A DNA stretch of 23,609 nt from Basidiobolus ranarum. Its lineage: Eukaryota; Basidiobolomycota; Basidiobolomycetes; Basidiobolales. Position 1 is the stretch's first letter. Every line of letters starts with the position of its first letter. A program made the position numbers and the translations under genes. The stretch spans positions 1 through 23,609 of the forward strand of contig JASJQH010007039.1 in the NCBI GenBank assembly GCA_040143965.1. Reading direction: 5' to 3'. Of this stretch, positions 13,223 through 23,112 are shown piece after piece. Below the pieces are notes generated by a model. The model saw only the letters and a list, made by a program, of their open reading frames with translations. It searched no databases and was not told the DNA's origin.

Positions 13223-14725
13223 TTACGTTGAAGCAATCCGACTGACATCCCTCCAGGTCTTGATCATGGTGGGTGAAAGATAATTCTCAAACCTCGCGAC
13301 CAACTCTGGAGAATAGGTAGATTTGAGAATGGTCATGAGTTGACGATGGAATTGTGTGGATGGGGTGTAGAGAGGCTCCGAAGAACATGGCAAAGTAGAT
13401 GTGCCCAGAAAGTCAGACTTCCAAAGCTCTAAGAGTTTGCCAAGGGTGCGTACTCGCTCTCTCTCCAACATGGTGGGCTTCACTTGGAACGTTGTGGGCA
13501 ACACTCCGCATATAAACTCCTCCATAGACTTCCCAAATGATCTCAATATCTCCAGATCGACGATATCAAGGAATTGAATGATAGGCAACGTACGATCTTG
13601 CCATAAAGCCACACTCACAAAAAACTCCACCATCTCAGTGTCGGGACTTTCTTCATTCAGTAATTCGTCGAATCTTTCGAGAAACCCGTGCTCAGTCTCA
13701 TTCAGAACCTTTTCCATTTTACGTTTTCGTAATCGGCTAGTCACCAATTCGTAAAGGAATTGCTCGGAATCTGGGATTTTCGTGAGTAGAATCTCCATCG
13801 AACTATCATTCCACCAAGCGTTGGGCGAAGCAAACATCTCCCGAATAGCTTGTTTGGTTATGTCGGAAAGATCTTTGTTCGTTATCGCCTCGGACCAATT
13901 CTCTTGGATGATCTTTAACACCGGTGCTAAACCATCATGACTGGCAAAATAGGTAAACACATTCAACAATGTATCCTCCGACAACTTTTTACACAGACCG
14001 ACTCGTTGAAGATTACTCAGAAGGTCATCTCGTTCCTGCGGGTGGTCGTATTCGTTCGTTAATAGCGCACAGGTGATGTGGGAATCTAAAGTGCTCAGGT
14101 AAACTTGATTTTTTATCATCATTTCAACCACAGGCGCTCTTGTAGATATCAGATGAATCATAAAGCCACCAATCGATTGACTCAAAGACACTCGACTGTA
14201 TACAGCCAGCGAGAATGTGTGCCACAAACTTTGGTAAGTAGGTAGCGTCCGATAGTGTGTCAAAAGGTCGACGGTTTTCTCAATACTAGGATCTTCAATT
14301 CTTTGAAACGGTTTTAAGAATTGATATGTCATCAAACAATCTCTATTCAGATCCTCTTCGGTATATTTTAACAAACCCTCCTCCAGAATCATTCCAACAT
14401 CATTCCAGGGTAAAGGTTTTCTATTGAGGGAGTCTTTACTGACTTGTGAGATGATCACTTCATGTACGTAAACTTGATAAAACCATACATCATCTTCAAC
14501 ACCTCGCTCAAGTAATCTCTTGTATATTTTGTAGGTTAAAAAAGGCAAGTGTCGCTTGGCAACTTGCCACAAACCATGGACTCCATACTCGTTAAAATAA
14601 CTTTCAACCCTGATCAAAGGATCTTGCGATATGCGATAAAATCGACGACACACTGTGGCATACCAAGGCGGATGAGCTAGGTAAGTGAACACTCGTTCCA
14701 GTATGTCAGTATGAAGAACTTCCAT
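13223..14725 (-). CDS. F-box protein with helical C-terminal region
   Basis: Intronless gene of 500 residues. The first ~45 residues ('EVLHTDILERVFTYLAHPPW', then 'VCRRFYRISQDPLI') match the F-box plan: paired helices with 'L...IleRvf.yL', then 'atVCrrfy.is.dp'. The rest is largely alpha-helical with many 'LL..', 'FLER', 'YELV' segments and no recognisable LRR, WD40 or kelch repeats; spaced helix pairs could be degenerate ankyrin- or HEAT-like units, but this is not clear. By family, a substrate adaptor of an SCF ubiquitin ligase. It shows no similarity I can see to the other F-box protein in this window beyond the F-box. The open frame reaches 14731 with a TTG; the ATG at 14725 is the likely start. 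Confidence 0.7.
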   Translation of the reverse strand: MEVLHTDILERVFTYLAHPPWYATVCRRFYRISQDPLIRVESYFNEYGVHGLWQVAKRHLPFLTYKIYKRLLERGVEDDVWFYQVYVHEVIISQVSKDSLNRKPLPWNDVGMILEEGLLKYTEEDLNRDCLMTYQFLKPFQRIEDPSIEKTVDLLTHYRTLPTYQSLWHTFSLAVYSRVSLSQSIGGFMIHLISTRAPVVEMMIKNQVYLSTLDSHITCALLTNEYDHPQERDDLLSNLQRVGLCKKLSEDTLLNVFTYFASHDGLAPVLKIIQENWSEAITNKDLSDITKQAIREMFASPNAWWNDSSMEILLTKIPDSEQFLYELVTSRLRKRKMEKVLNETEHGFLERFDELLNEESPDTEMVEFFVSVALWQDRTLPIIQFLDIVDLEILRSFGKSMEEFICGVLPTTFQVKPTMLERERVRTLGKLLELWKSDFLGTSTLPCSSEPLYTPSTQFHRQLMTILKSTYSPELVARFENYLSPTMIKTWRDVSRIAST

Positions 14726-15767
14726 GGCCAATAGTTTTGAATAAATTAAAGCCTAGATGTTTCTATTGTTCTTTAAAAACAATTGAAAATTCCTTTATAA
14801 TACAACATATATAAACTCCAACGGTTTACCTTTGCTCTCCAAGAAAAAACTAAGTCACAAGAAAGCAAAAACAATAAAGGGGGATGGATTTTCAACGGTT
14901 CAACACGATAGCTAACCCTCATCGATCATCGTTTCGCTATAAAGTTGGGTTTGTGCTTAATATTCCAGCTACACAAACTATTCCATTTTGAGTTGAAACC
15001 AGATAGCCAATCATATCGATAGTTTTGATTCAGATTTACTTATTTAGGATGCAGGGCGACCATGTGGATAAAATAGTTGTTTAATAGGATGCATAACTTT
15101 ATGTAACATTCAATCAAGTACAATCTTAAATACGTTAAGGCGCCTTCTCCAACTGGTGATGTAGTGGATGAAGGTAATAATAGATGGCAATAGTGGGTAG
15201 TGGTAATGGGTAGTAATATTAAGCAAAGAAGAATCTCACCATGTTTCTGTCTCTTATTAGCTACGAGGATGGATATGTTAGTTCGATTTATCTAGAGTTA
15301 TAGTTATGTTAACGTATGATATTGGAGGATATGAGCGATTAAGGCGGTCAAGCGCTTGTGCATTGATATATTGAGCGAGTTATTATAGAAAGAGCTGCGG
15401 GTCAAGTAATACCTCAATTTAGTATCTTTAATCGCGATTCTATTTAACTAAATTTATATATGGAAGCGCAGTAATCATTGTTTTGTAACACCATCAGCTA
15501 TATGTATATATATGAGAGCAACATAAAGGAGAGCAACACTGCCTATTAATCCGATTGATTGGTAAATGGTGTCTTATTATGAATTTGCTTTTGGCATGTA
15601 TAAGTTGAAATATGGTATACATTTGGGTATACATGATGAGGCTTCTAATGAGGGAACAGATATGACGAATTTCGTGACAAATTTCTTTCAATATTAACGC
15701 ATATTAATGAATAGAATTAAATAGGGAATTGATAGAATACTCTGGTATAACTAATTCCAAAGTTTGT
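14726..15767. other. 1.0-kb spacer without a supported gene
   Basis: Holds the promoter of the leftward F-box gene and the 3' UTR of the leftward chitin deacetylase gene. It includes a GGTAGT/GGTAAT-rich stretch near 15178-15215. The minus-strand open frame at 15494-15691 is biased in composition and has no recognisable domain. I see no RNA gene. Confidence 0.45.
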
Positions 15768-16862
15768 CTAGAAGTAGGACATCACTCCCATAATAGCACT
15801 GAGGGCTAAGAGGGATCCGGTCACTTGAGAAGCTCCAGAGTTGGCACTCTGGGCAGTGGCAGCGGGGCCTGCAGAAGTTGAAGAGGCCTTGCTGGCACCA
15901 GTTGCTGAAGAGTTGGGGCTCTTGGTTGAAGAGGCAACAGCGCTGGTGCTAGAAGCAGAGGCGGAAGCGGAAACACTGGCAGTGGTGGTGGAGTTCTGAC
16001 CATTTTGGTACATGGGACCACCAATGCAGGAGTTGGCAAGGACAAAGTGGAATCCATTAGCAGCCAAAAGTTTCTCGATTTCAGGAACCTTCTTGACAGT
16101 TTCAACATGGATGTCATGTTGAAGAGAAACGAATCCAGGGTCATTGTGGGCGTTGAGAACGGTACCCTTAGTGATGGCATTTTGGAAAGAATCCAAGATC
16201 TTGGCTGGATCTTGCTTCTTAGCAACAATATCCCAATCCAAAGTGTCCATGTTCCATAAAAGGTTCTTATAACCCATAGCGGTGAAGACTGCCTTGACTC
16301 TGTCATCAGCTTCACCGTAGGGTGGGCGAATATATGCGGTTTTGGAACCGGTAACATTTAGGATGGCATCCTCAGTGGCACGAACTTCAGCAACGATTTG
16401 CTCGTTGGAAATAGTCATCAAATGAGGATGGGACCAGGTATGTTGAGCAATCAAATGGCCAGCATCATGGGCTCTTTTTACTACTTCAGGGAACTTGATA
16501 ACTTGAGAACCGATCATGAGGAAGGTAGCCTTTACATTGGCAGCATCCAAGATGTCCAGAAGCTCGGTAGTATGCTCAGATGGCCCGTCATCAAAAGTTA
16601 ATGCCCATTCACCCTTCTTGCAACCATAGATATCTTCAGGTCTAGCGCAGTTTCCGCAACTCTCCCAACATTTCTCGCATTCGTTGGGTCCACAAGTAGT
16701 ACTAGCGCAGATTCCAGCTCCGACTTGCTTTGTGGGGGTGTTGGGGACTTTGGATAGATCGTACTGTTTAGTCCATGTAGGGTTGATAGGGGCTAAAGGA
16801 TTTTGGGCAATGGCTTGAGATATACAAGCAGCAATGAGGAAAGAACCAGCTTGGAACTTCAT
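15768..16862 (-). CDS. Chitin deacetylase (CE4 polysaccharide deacetylase), secreted and probably GPI-anchored
   Basis: Removes acetyl groups from chitin to make chitosan, at the wall or plasma-membrane surface. Intronless, 364 residues. Signal peptide at 1-19. A Cys-rich segment (C52, C57, C62, C65, C69, C72, C81) precedes the NodB domain. All five CE4 motifs are present: TFDDGP (89-94; D91 catalytic base and D92 metal ligand by family), HTWSH (H141, H145 complete the zinc triad), RPPYG (179-183), DTLDW (206-210) and the terminal His motif 'VLNAHND' (H239). The last ~75 residues are a Ser/Thr/Ala-rich stalk, ending in a small-residue stretch and a hydrophobic tail ('LLALSAIMGVMSYF') typical of GPI anchoring. 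The Cys block could be a small carbohydrate-binding module but does not match one I know exactly. Codon use is richer in GC third positions than neighbours, consistent with high expression. Catalytically intact by sequence. Confidence 0.93.
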   Translation of the reverse strand: MKFQAGSFLIAACISQAIAQNPLAPINPTWTKQYDLSKVPNTPTKQVGAGICASTTCGPNECEKCWESCGNCARPEDIYGCKKGEWALTFDDGPSEHTTELLDILDAANVKATFLMIGSQVIKFPEVVKRAHDAGHLIAQHTWSHPHLMTISNEQIVAEVRATEDAILNVTGSKTAYIRPPYGEADDRVKAVFTAMGYKNLLWNMDTLDWDIVAKKQDPAKILDSFQNAITKGTVLNAHNDPGFVSLQHDIHVETVKKVPEIEKLLAANGFHFVLANSCIGGPMYQNGQNSTTTASVSASASASSTSAVASSTKSPNSSATGASKASSTSAGPAATAQSANSGASQVTGSLLALSAIMGVMSYF

Positions 16863-16933
16863 TTTTCAAGTTTCCTGTGTAGTGGGGGAGAGAAGAGGTT
16901 AAGTGAAGGTTCAACTACGGTAGATGGTTGGCA

Positions 16934-16939
16934 TTTATA
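16934..16939 (-). promoter_or_regulatory. TATA box of chitin deacetylase gene
   Basis: TATAAA on the minus strand, about 72 bases before the ATG at 16862, in a gene whose base composition suggests strong expression. The spacing leaves a short 5' UTR, as is usual in fungi. Confidence 0.45.
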
Positions 16940-17464
16940 GGCTTCACTACCGCCAGGTTTCTTGGAATATACAATAGTTATTACTACTTTCAGTAAATAG
17001 TTAATGTTCGGAGAAAACAGAGGGCACACTTTAGCCGTAGCCGATATTACTGATTTGGCTCCGCCATCGAAATTGCTACGAATAGTATAAGCGCAGCCAT
17101 AAGAGAAAATCAATTCCAGTCATCCAACCCGCCATCCCACAGCCGTCCAAATTAGAGTTCCACGATAAAGCAATGAGAATGGATAAATTGGGGGGGGGGA
17201 ATTCCCATATTCAGTGGTCGTAGTTAATTTCGTAAACTTTGTGGATGGTAAGCTTACATCGATACGCTTACATTGATGATCTCTTGTATGATCTGTTACC
17301 ACTTATATCATTCATGTTCATAGAAAGTTGACGAGCTTGCAGCAGTGACACTCGGTAGTGAAGGGCCATTTGTGATTCATTTACTTTGTGTAAAATCATA
17401 CCGGAATTCGAATGAACCTCGTGCTAATTTTCCTTTATTCTGATCGGGTAAATAAACATCCCAT

Positions 17465-17528
17465 GGTGTATATATGTGCAGATGTATATTATAGCAGGTG
17501 TATATATGTCGATATGTATATTGTAGCA
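17465..17528. repeat. Tandem pair of a 32-bp TA-rich unit
   Basis: Two adjacent 32-bp units, 17465-17496 and 17497-17528, both starting ggtgtatatatgt and ending tagca, differing at four positions. A small minisatellite; no coding role. Confidence 0.7.
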
Positions 17529-18156
17529 TGGAAGTATGTATGAAGATCAGGGTACATTCCATATTTGTAGATTGATGAAATCAGCGCTCCAACCTTGACT
17601 CCAAATGCCTGAGGTGTTATATTTAGAGTTTGGCGCCCACAAGACCTATTATGGCTATATTATATTTAGATCCAGACTCAACCGGGTATGCGGTCATTAA
17701 TAGGCAATATTAGATGTGACGAAATAACCATATCAATGTGCTCATGTTCTGAATTGTAGTTCAAGCGGTAATAGTAGTTCACTTTAGATCTCCACCTAAC
17801 TAGCCCTCACATCTCCTCTCCACTCTACTAACCCATATTTTCTTAACAAAAGCCCTAATTTCAACTGGCCAATAAAAGTTACCAAACAAATTAAGGAAAG
17901 TTGAAGATCTTTTATGTAAACCCAATGGTGGGGATATATAGCTTCGCTTAGGCTGCTATTTTAGAATTCGAGATTTAAAGGTACATTCATTAAACTGCTG
18001 CTAGTTCATCTTTGGATGATGATTAAATTCAAGCATAAAATAAATAAATTAAAATTTCTTAACATGTTCATTTTGTTATATAAAAGAGAAATAAGTGATA
18101 TATTGTTACGGCTTCTAAACAGCTTTTATCATTTACAAATAAACACTTAAAGAGAT

Positions 18157-18634
18157 TTACTCTGCTTCTGCTGGTCGTTCAACTCGAACCATGTCCCAGT
18201 CCTCTTCTTCCCCGTCTTGCTGTTGTAAACGCTAGAAAAAAATACTCCTAATCAGTAAACATTGTCAAGAGAAAAGATGTTTTTCTATTTATAGACTGAT
18301 TTCTTACCCAATATTCCTCTTGAAGTGAGAACTTGCGTCGATTTTTATCGAGATGTAACTTCTCTTCAGTACTCACCTAAATAATGATCATGTAAGTAAA
18401 TGAAAAAATAATGGAAAAAATTGGATAATATGAGTGTATCTTTCTAAAGGTACGTTAATTTACCGCATTAACTTTATGATCGTGAAAGTCATATCTAGTT
18501 TGGGTCATTTGTGACAATAGAAAAGAACCTCCAACTATGACAGTCAAGAAAGGTACACCAAAAGTAATAAACGGATATTTCCTCACTATGGAGGCAAGTG
18601 GGTACGAATTAGAGCGACGGTTTACAAATGGCAT
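18157..18634 (-). CDS. COX16: Cytochrome c oxidase assembly protein COX16
   Basis: Mitochondrial inner-membrane protein needed for cytochrome c oxidase assembly (Cox2/Cox1 maturation). Three short exons on the minus strand, 18634-18464, 18376-18308 and 18231-18157, with introns of 87 and 76 nt, give 104 residues, close to the family's usual ~105-120. Residues 21-41 form one membrane helix ('PFITFGVPFLTVIVGGSFLL') preceded by basic residues, followed directly by the COX16 signature 'SQMTQTRYDFHDHKV', then a charged helix ('FSLQEEYW') and a C-terminal 'DWDMVRVERP', matching the family's 'DW.niRgpRP' element. All splice sites are standard and the frame is intact. The first in-frame ATG at 18634 is used. 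The match covers the full family length, so the call is strong. Confidence 0.9.
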
Positions 18635-19589
18635 TGTCTTTTCGGAGTAAACTAATTGACGTTTGTTCGAGTAGTGTCAAAGTTTGTAAACTAAGAATAA
18701 ATCATTAGTTGATTTTGAGAACTCTTGATTTGTTTAGTTCTCTGATTAAAAGAACCAACTAAACCCTCAAATCAGCTTATACAATATGTCAAATTCAATG
18801 AACCATTGTAGTCTGGACTCATGATTTCGCCAAAAGATTTAGGATTCTTAATCTTCCAGAAAACGTATCAAGCCTTATGTAATCCTAAAGCTTAAAGCAC
18901 TTATCGAGGCAGATAGAGAACAGTTTTCATATTGTCTGACCTCCAACTTTTAAGTGATCTGGTTTTTCCTGTTTAACTGTAAGTATAGGTTGCTGTGGAT
19001 GTAATACAAAGTAAAGCACACTAGATAGAGCTTCAACCCAGCACTTCACAATAGTGGTTGTGCGGAATATTTACTATAGGAGGTAATCAAAGCTTATCCC
19101 AACCTTACGCAACCATATACTTAATATCGTTAGTATAACAGACTAACGGATCAAATTCTTAATGCCACCATTATAACATAGGTTTTGAACTCCAATATTG
19201 CCAGTATACCACCAAGTATGCCACTGATTTGCTACAAATAATGACACCCCATTGACTACTGGTTCTCTCACAGTGATGGATTTAGTACTAGCGCCAATCA
19301 ATATATCTAAGACTACATTTCATTTATATCAACCTTGCTCTTTATCCAGTGTCCAAACAATAAAATGAATCTAAAATATTCAAGGTAATTCCTCAAGCCA
19401 TCATGTATGATCAACATATACTCCATCATAATCAATATATACTGCATATCTATATCAACCAGTATAAATCATACATTTCACAGCTTTAAATTTTTCTCTT
19501 ATATGTTACAATTAGATTGACATGACCGAGATTTAATAGAGATAGCTGTCAGACCCTACATGACTGTTGGAATCTTAGTAAAGGGCATT

Positions 19590-19713
19590 GTGATTTCAGT
19601 GTAGAAAGAGTACATCTCAAACATAGAATGGCAAATCAATTTGAGCAGTGATTTCAGTGTAGAAAGAGTACATCTCAAACATAGAATGGCAAATCAATTT
19701 GAGTTGTGATTTC
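19590..19713. repeat. 58-bp tandem repeat, two full copies plus a partial third
   Basis: A 56-base block starting gtgatttcagtgtagaaag and ending caatttgag occurs at 19590-19645 and identically at 19648-19703, joined by a 2-base spacer; the first 8 bases start again at 19706. Period is 58. Perfect identity implies a recent duplication. Confidence 0.9.
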
Positions 19714-20571
19714 TAGAACCTTGCAAGATGTCTCTACTGCATACTATACGACCTGTAAAGAATAATTGCACCATAAAGGGGATCTTATCTTTCAGAAAAC
19801 ATATAAAACGTATAAAACATCTAAATCACCTAACCCTTAAAAGCCCATCAGTCTGACAGAATACCACTATAAAACCCAAGCTAATGACACTAGATGACGC
19901 AAGTATCGAACTGTCTGAGCTCCATCTTAGACGTATTATGGTGGCATGCTAAACTGTGGGAATCGCTGTGGCTAACCCAGTACAACCAAGAGCAGCGCTT
20001 GTTTGAAAAAGGTAACCTAAATAGGCTCGCCATCTGGTTTGTGAGCTTGACTGTGGCTGACTTGTCTTATGTAAATTCTGGTTGACCCCCTTCGTTTCAG
20101 TAGCTGTTGTCAGATGATATTCTTAGAACCAATGGGAGTGCACATTCTAAACCTCCGCTTCTGACCGGGATATTCTGATGGATCTAACCATATTGAATCC
20201 TCGCTATTTTATGAAGAGGCGAAATATACCTAACCCTCGAAAAACCTCCTTATCCTCCCATAATTTAACCCTCGAACATGACGAAATCTGTCGTTAGTTG
20301 TACCTAGCACAAGGGGAAAAGAAAGTATATCCTTTATTACCATTTTTAGCAAGGTGGAAATACTGTTGATCCAGTATAACTAAAGGCGGAAGGTATCACT
20401 GTGGGTTTCATTGACATCATACTTCGGTCAATTATTGATGCAAAGATATATATGCTAGTCTTCCGATGAATCTTTTGTACTCTCATTTCTACGCGCTAAT
20501 TAGCTCAGCATAGTGTGGAACATTATACATGCAAGCGATGAGCCTGGAATTGTACCCGTTAGAGGTTGGGT

Positions 20572-20606
20572 TAGAATTACCTGGACCTGGACCTGTACCA
20601 ATTCTA
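20572..20606. repeat. 7-bp inverted repeat around a 6-bp triplet
   Basis: TAGAATT (20572-20578) and AATTCTA (20600-20606) flank a 21-base loop made of acctgg, acctgg, acctgt and acc. It could form a small hairpin. No poly-U or gene context suggests function. Confidence 0.4.
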
Positions 20607-21193
20607 CCATGCTACTTGGCCTCTAGGCAATGCTGGGTTTAACTTAGTAACACAAGCTTAGTGATTTCGAGTCAGTTCGAGAAATAGGTGTCAGTACACG
20701 ACAGGACAAGGGGTAGGTAAGGTTTAATGATTTGTTTGTGATTGAACGGACTGGGTGATACATTCTATCATTGGACGATACTACTTGACTAGGATAAAAT
20801 ATTCTCCGTTTCTCACTACCGATAAGAGTTGGGGCATCGTGAACAGGTTATAATAATAAATCGGCCAAGCAGTATTTCAAAAACTATTTCATCCATCTAG
20901 TGGATCGAATCCCACGGTTCTGTTAAAGTTTTTGAGTTACTTCACTCGTCACAGCTTCACATAACGCTCAATATCATTACCATACGAGGAATCTGAAACA
21001 GCCGAGGATAGGGTTAGGGTTAACTCCCATCAGCTGATTGAAGTGACTGGTAAGGTTCAGAAGATCCGCTAAGCATATGGCTAATATATTAAAATAGATT
21101 ACTATTGAGTATGTGTTTCTAACGATGGTAGGGTAGGTCCTATTAATTAGCATCTTGTTCACCAACCCTTGAGAGGTCTGGTAGGAGAAAACA

Positions 21194-21199
21194 TATAAA
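21194..21199 (+). promoter_or_regulatory. TATA-like box of arrestin-like gene
   Basis: TATAAA 168 bases before the ATG at 21367. This is the only good match in the proximal upstream region, though the distance is longer than usual for this window. Confidence 0.3.
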
Positions 21200-21366
21200 G
21201 TATGGCAAGCTGCTCTACTAGATTTGGTTGTATCAATTTACTTTTCCGTACTTGCCAAACTGTCATTCCTGCGACCACCTTCCCAAATATCATTCACAGC
21301 ATCAAAGTCTTTCTTAATATATTCAACTTTCTCTGCATATTATTCACTTTATAACCTACCTTAATT

Positions 21367-22462
21367 ATGGCTATTCAAATCGAGATAAAACCCGTACAAG
21401 AAAGAATTTTTCTACCGTACAGTAGTGTTTCTGACCCTGAACAACCCACAGAGACCGCTGTTCACGGAAAAGTCCTCATTCACCTGAAGAAAGCTCTCAA
21501 AGTTTCCTCGATATCATTAAAATTCGAAGGCTTTATGGAAGAGAAAGGTAGGTTCGATTTTCATATGAAATTTTCAATTACTTTAACTAACTGTACCCAT
21601 TCCACTAGCCTTTGGTGTCAAATCTCTAAAACTACAAGGTCAGCGCTCACTAGTCAAAGAGAAGATAGTTTTCTTGGGCTCAACAGTTGGATTTCAAGTG
21701 CTCAGTGCTGGCTCACATGTGTTTGACTTTCACTTTAATATCAGCTCTCTATTGCCGGAAACCGTATACAGTCCATTTCTTGACATTCATTACAAGCTGA
21801 TTGCCACAGTGAAGAAACCAGGATTCTCTAGCAACGTAAAGCAGGTCAAAGAACTCTCTATCTACCGTATGTGTGATGATTTAGAGTCTGACTCTCATGC
21901 TGCCGTTACACTGACAAACTCGTGGCCCAAAGTAATGGACTACAGCGTAGCATTACCTAGTAAGGTATTGACATTGGGCGAGACCGTACCTGTCGAGTTT
22001 AATCTATGGCCACACCTCAAAGATATTAAATTCTTAGGATTGGAATTTTCTCTGGTAGAAGATATTACATATCCAGGTAGAAGCGTAGAAGGGGCGACCA
22101 GCACTAAACGCTGGATCGGGTTGAAATCAATCAGCAGTTCATACGATACTCTACTTGCGAATAAACTGGTTCGAATTCAGATCCCTACTGCAGATCGGCT
22201 ACGTTGTGATATTAATCATGAGTTAATACAAATCCGACATAAATTGGAGGTGAGAATATTGTTCGAGAGTCATCGAAAGCTCAATTCAATCACTTTGAGG
22301 TGTTTGGTAGTCATTCAACCTGAACCAGAATGTGAAGAAGACCTACCCTCTTATCCACAATCATTCAATAACCAACTGGTTGAAGTATCGAACACTGAAG
22401 CTGAACGTCCAATGTGGACAAACCTCCCACTTCCTGCATATGAAGCTATTGCGGTGCTTTAA
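21367..22462 (+). CDS. Alpha-arrestin-like protein (arrestin N and C domains)
   Basis: Predicted trafficking adaptor that links plasma-membrane or endosomal cargo to a Nedd4/Rsp5-type ubiquitin ligase. Two exons, 21367-21547 and 21609-22462, with a 61-nt intron, give 344 residues. The N-terminal half has the arrestin_N pattern: 'VHGKVLIHLKKALKVSSISLKFEGF', then 'GSHVFDFHFNISSLLPETV' (family 'G.h.f.F.f.lP..lP.s') and 'LDIHYKLIATVKKPGF' (the 'i.Y.l.A.l.rp' strand). The C-terminal half begins 'YSVALPSKVLTLGETVPVEF', the arrestin_C start. The tail contains 'EEDLPSYPQ' and 'PLPAYEAI', which are LPxY-type variants of the PPxY motif that binds WW domains. At 344 residues it is shorter than most fungal ARTs, closer to animal ARRDC size. 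Start ATG has a good purine context downstream and is the first in frame. Cargo unknown. Confidence 0.82.
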
Positions 22463-23112
22463 GAAATCTGTGAATATTCCGAGAGAGAGTCCATTCCTTT
22501 CTCAATGTAAAAATGGAGCCTTCCCCATCCTTATTTTGTCACACTTAGTCATCAAACTGTACAATACCACTATACTCACGCATCAAAGCGTCTTGATTAT
22601 AATATCTCAAGATTGTTATCTGTAATAAACAAACTAAACCCACCTCTTCTGTTCATAATATGTTTGAGCGTGGTTGAGTGGTACGCGTATAACGAGAAGA
22701 TATTTAATACATTTTTTATCAATTTTGATAGTGATTGGATAGTTGCAGGAAATTGATTCATCATAGGTTTAATGTTAAAAAATAACCTTTCATCCTATCA
22801 CGTTAAGGTCATGCGCATATATAGTGACAGTGTCCACAGTCAGTATAGGAATGTACAATTTACACAGTTTGCTAATATAGTAATGTACATATTTATACAA
22901 TTTGCTAAGCATTCTCAACCATCAGTCGAGATGAGATAATTGAATCGAAGCGCAGCAGTATATGGTATAGTGTATATAAATATATGTGCTCAGCTATGGG
23001 GAAGGCTTAATAATAAATTCCCGAAACCCACTGAAGATCTAGGATTATCTATATATATCCTTGCCCACTCTTGCGCCATTGCCGAATACATATATTTTCG
23101 AATATAAAGCAG
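22463..23112. other. Spacer between arrestin-like and GH18 genes
   Basis: About 650 bases. An AATAAA at 22624-22629 is a likely poly(A) signal for the arrestin-like gene. An imperfect pair 'tttacacagtttgctaa' / 'tttatacaatttgctaa' lies at about 22859-22909. TATATAAA at 22973-22980 could be the promoter of the GH18-like gene. No other gene seen. Confidence 0.45.
22624..22629 (+). terminator. Probable poly(A) signal AATAAA of arrestin-like gene
   Basis: AATAAA 162 bases past the arrestin-like stop, in AT-rich sequence with no competing match closer to the stop. Confidence 0.45.

Larger units (their letters stand above)
16863..18156. other. 1.3-kb spacer upstream of chitin deacetylase
   Basis: Contains the chitin deacetylase promoter, the downstream region of the leftward COX16 gene, a ten-G run at 17190-17199 and a 32-bp tandem pair at 17465-17528. 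Open frames at 16859-17113, 17120-17302 and 17377-17562 on the minus strand have no recognisable domain. A poly-G run is prone to length error in assemblies. Confidence 0.45.
18635..21366. other. 2.7-kb gene-poor divergent spacer
   Basis: Separates the divergent COX16 and arrestin-like genes and is by far the longest spacer here. It contains a perfect 58-bp-period tandem repeat (19590-19713), a small inverted repeat around three ACCTGG-like units (20572-20606), a short TTAGGG-type run (21009-21022) and only short unassigned open frames (for example 19894-20085 plus, 20977-21165 minus). I find no transposase, reverse transcriptase or tRNA. A degraded insertion or a gene with very short exons cannot be ruled out. 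Confidence 0.4.

Noticed and set aside
15821-16357. 178-codon minus-strand open frame within chitin deacetylase
   Set aside because: Shadow of the CE4 gene in another frame; composition is Pro/Leu-biased from the Ser/Ala stalk.
19564-19574. TGTTGGAATCT, similar to the start of some Ty1/copia LTRs
   Set aside because: No matching second LTR, no CA end, primer-binding site or polyprotein found; the motif is short enough to be chance.
19894-20085. 63-codon plus-strand ATG open frame
   Set aside because: No recognisable domain, no support from a splice model or neighbouring coding sequence.
20496-20580. tRNA-like stretch with an A-box-like TTAGCTCAG
   Set aside because: No matching B box (GGTTCGA), no acceptor-stem pairing and no proper cloverleaf.
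20891-20907. ATCGAATCCCAC, similar to a tRNA T-loop
   Set aside because: Stem pairing around it is broken with standard loop length and no D-arm or anticodon arm lies at the right distance upstream.
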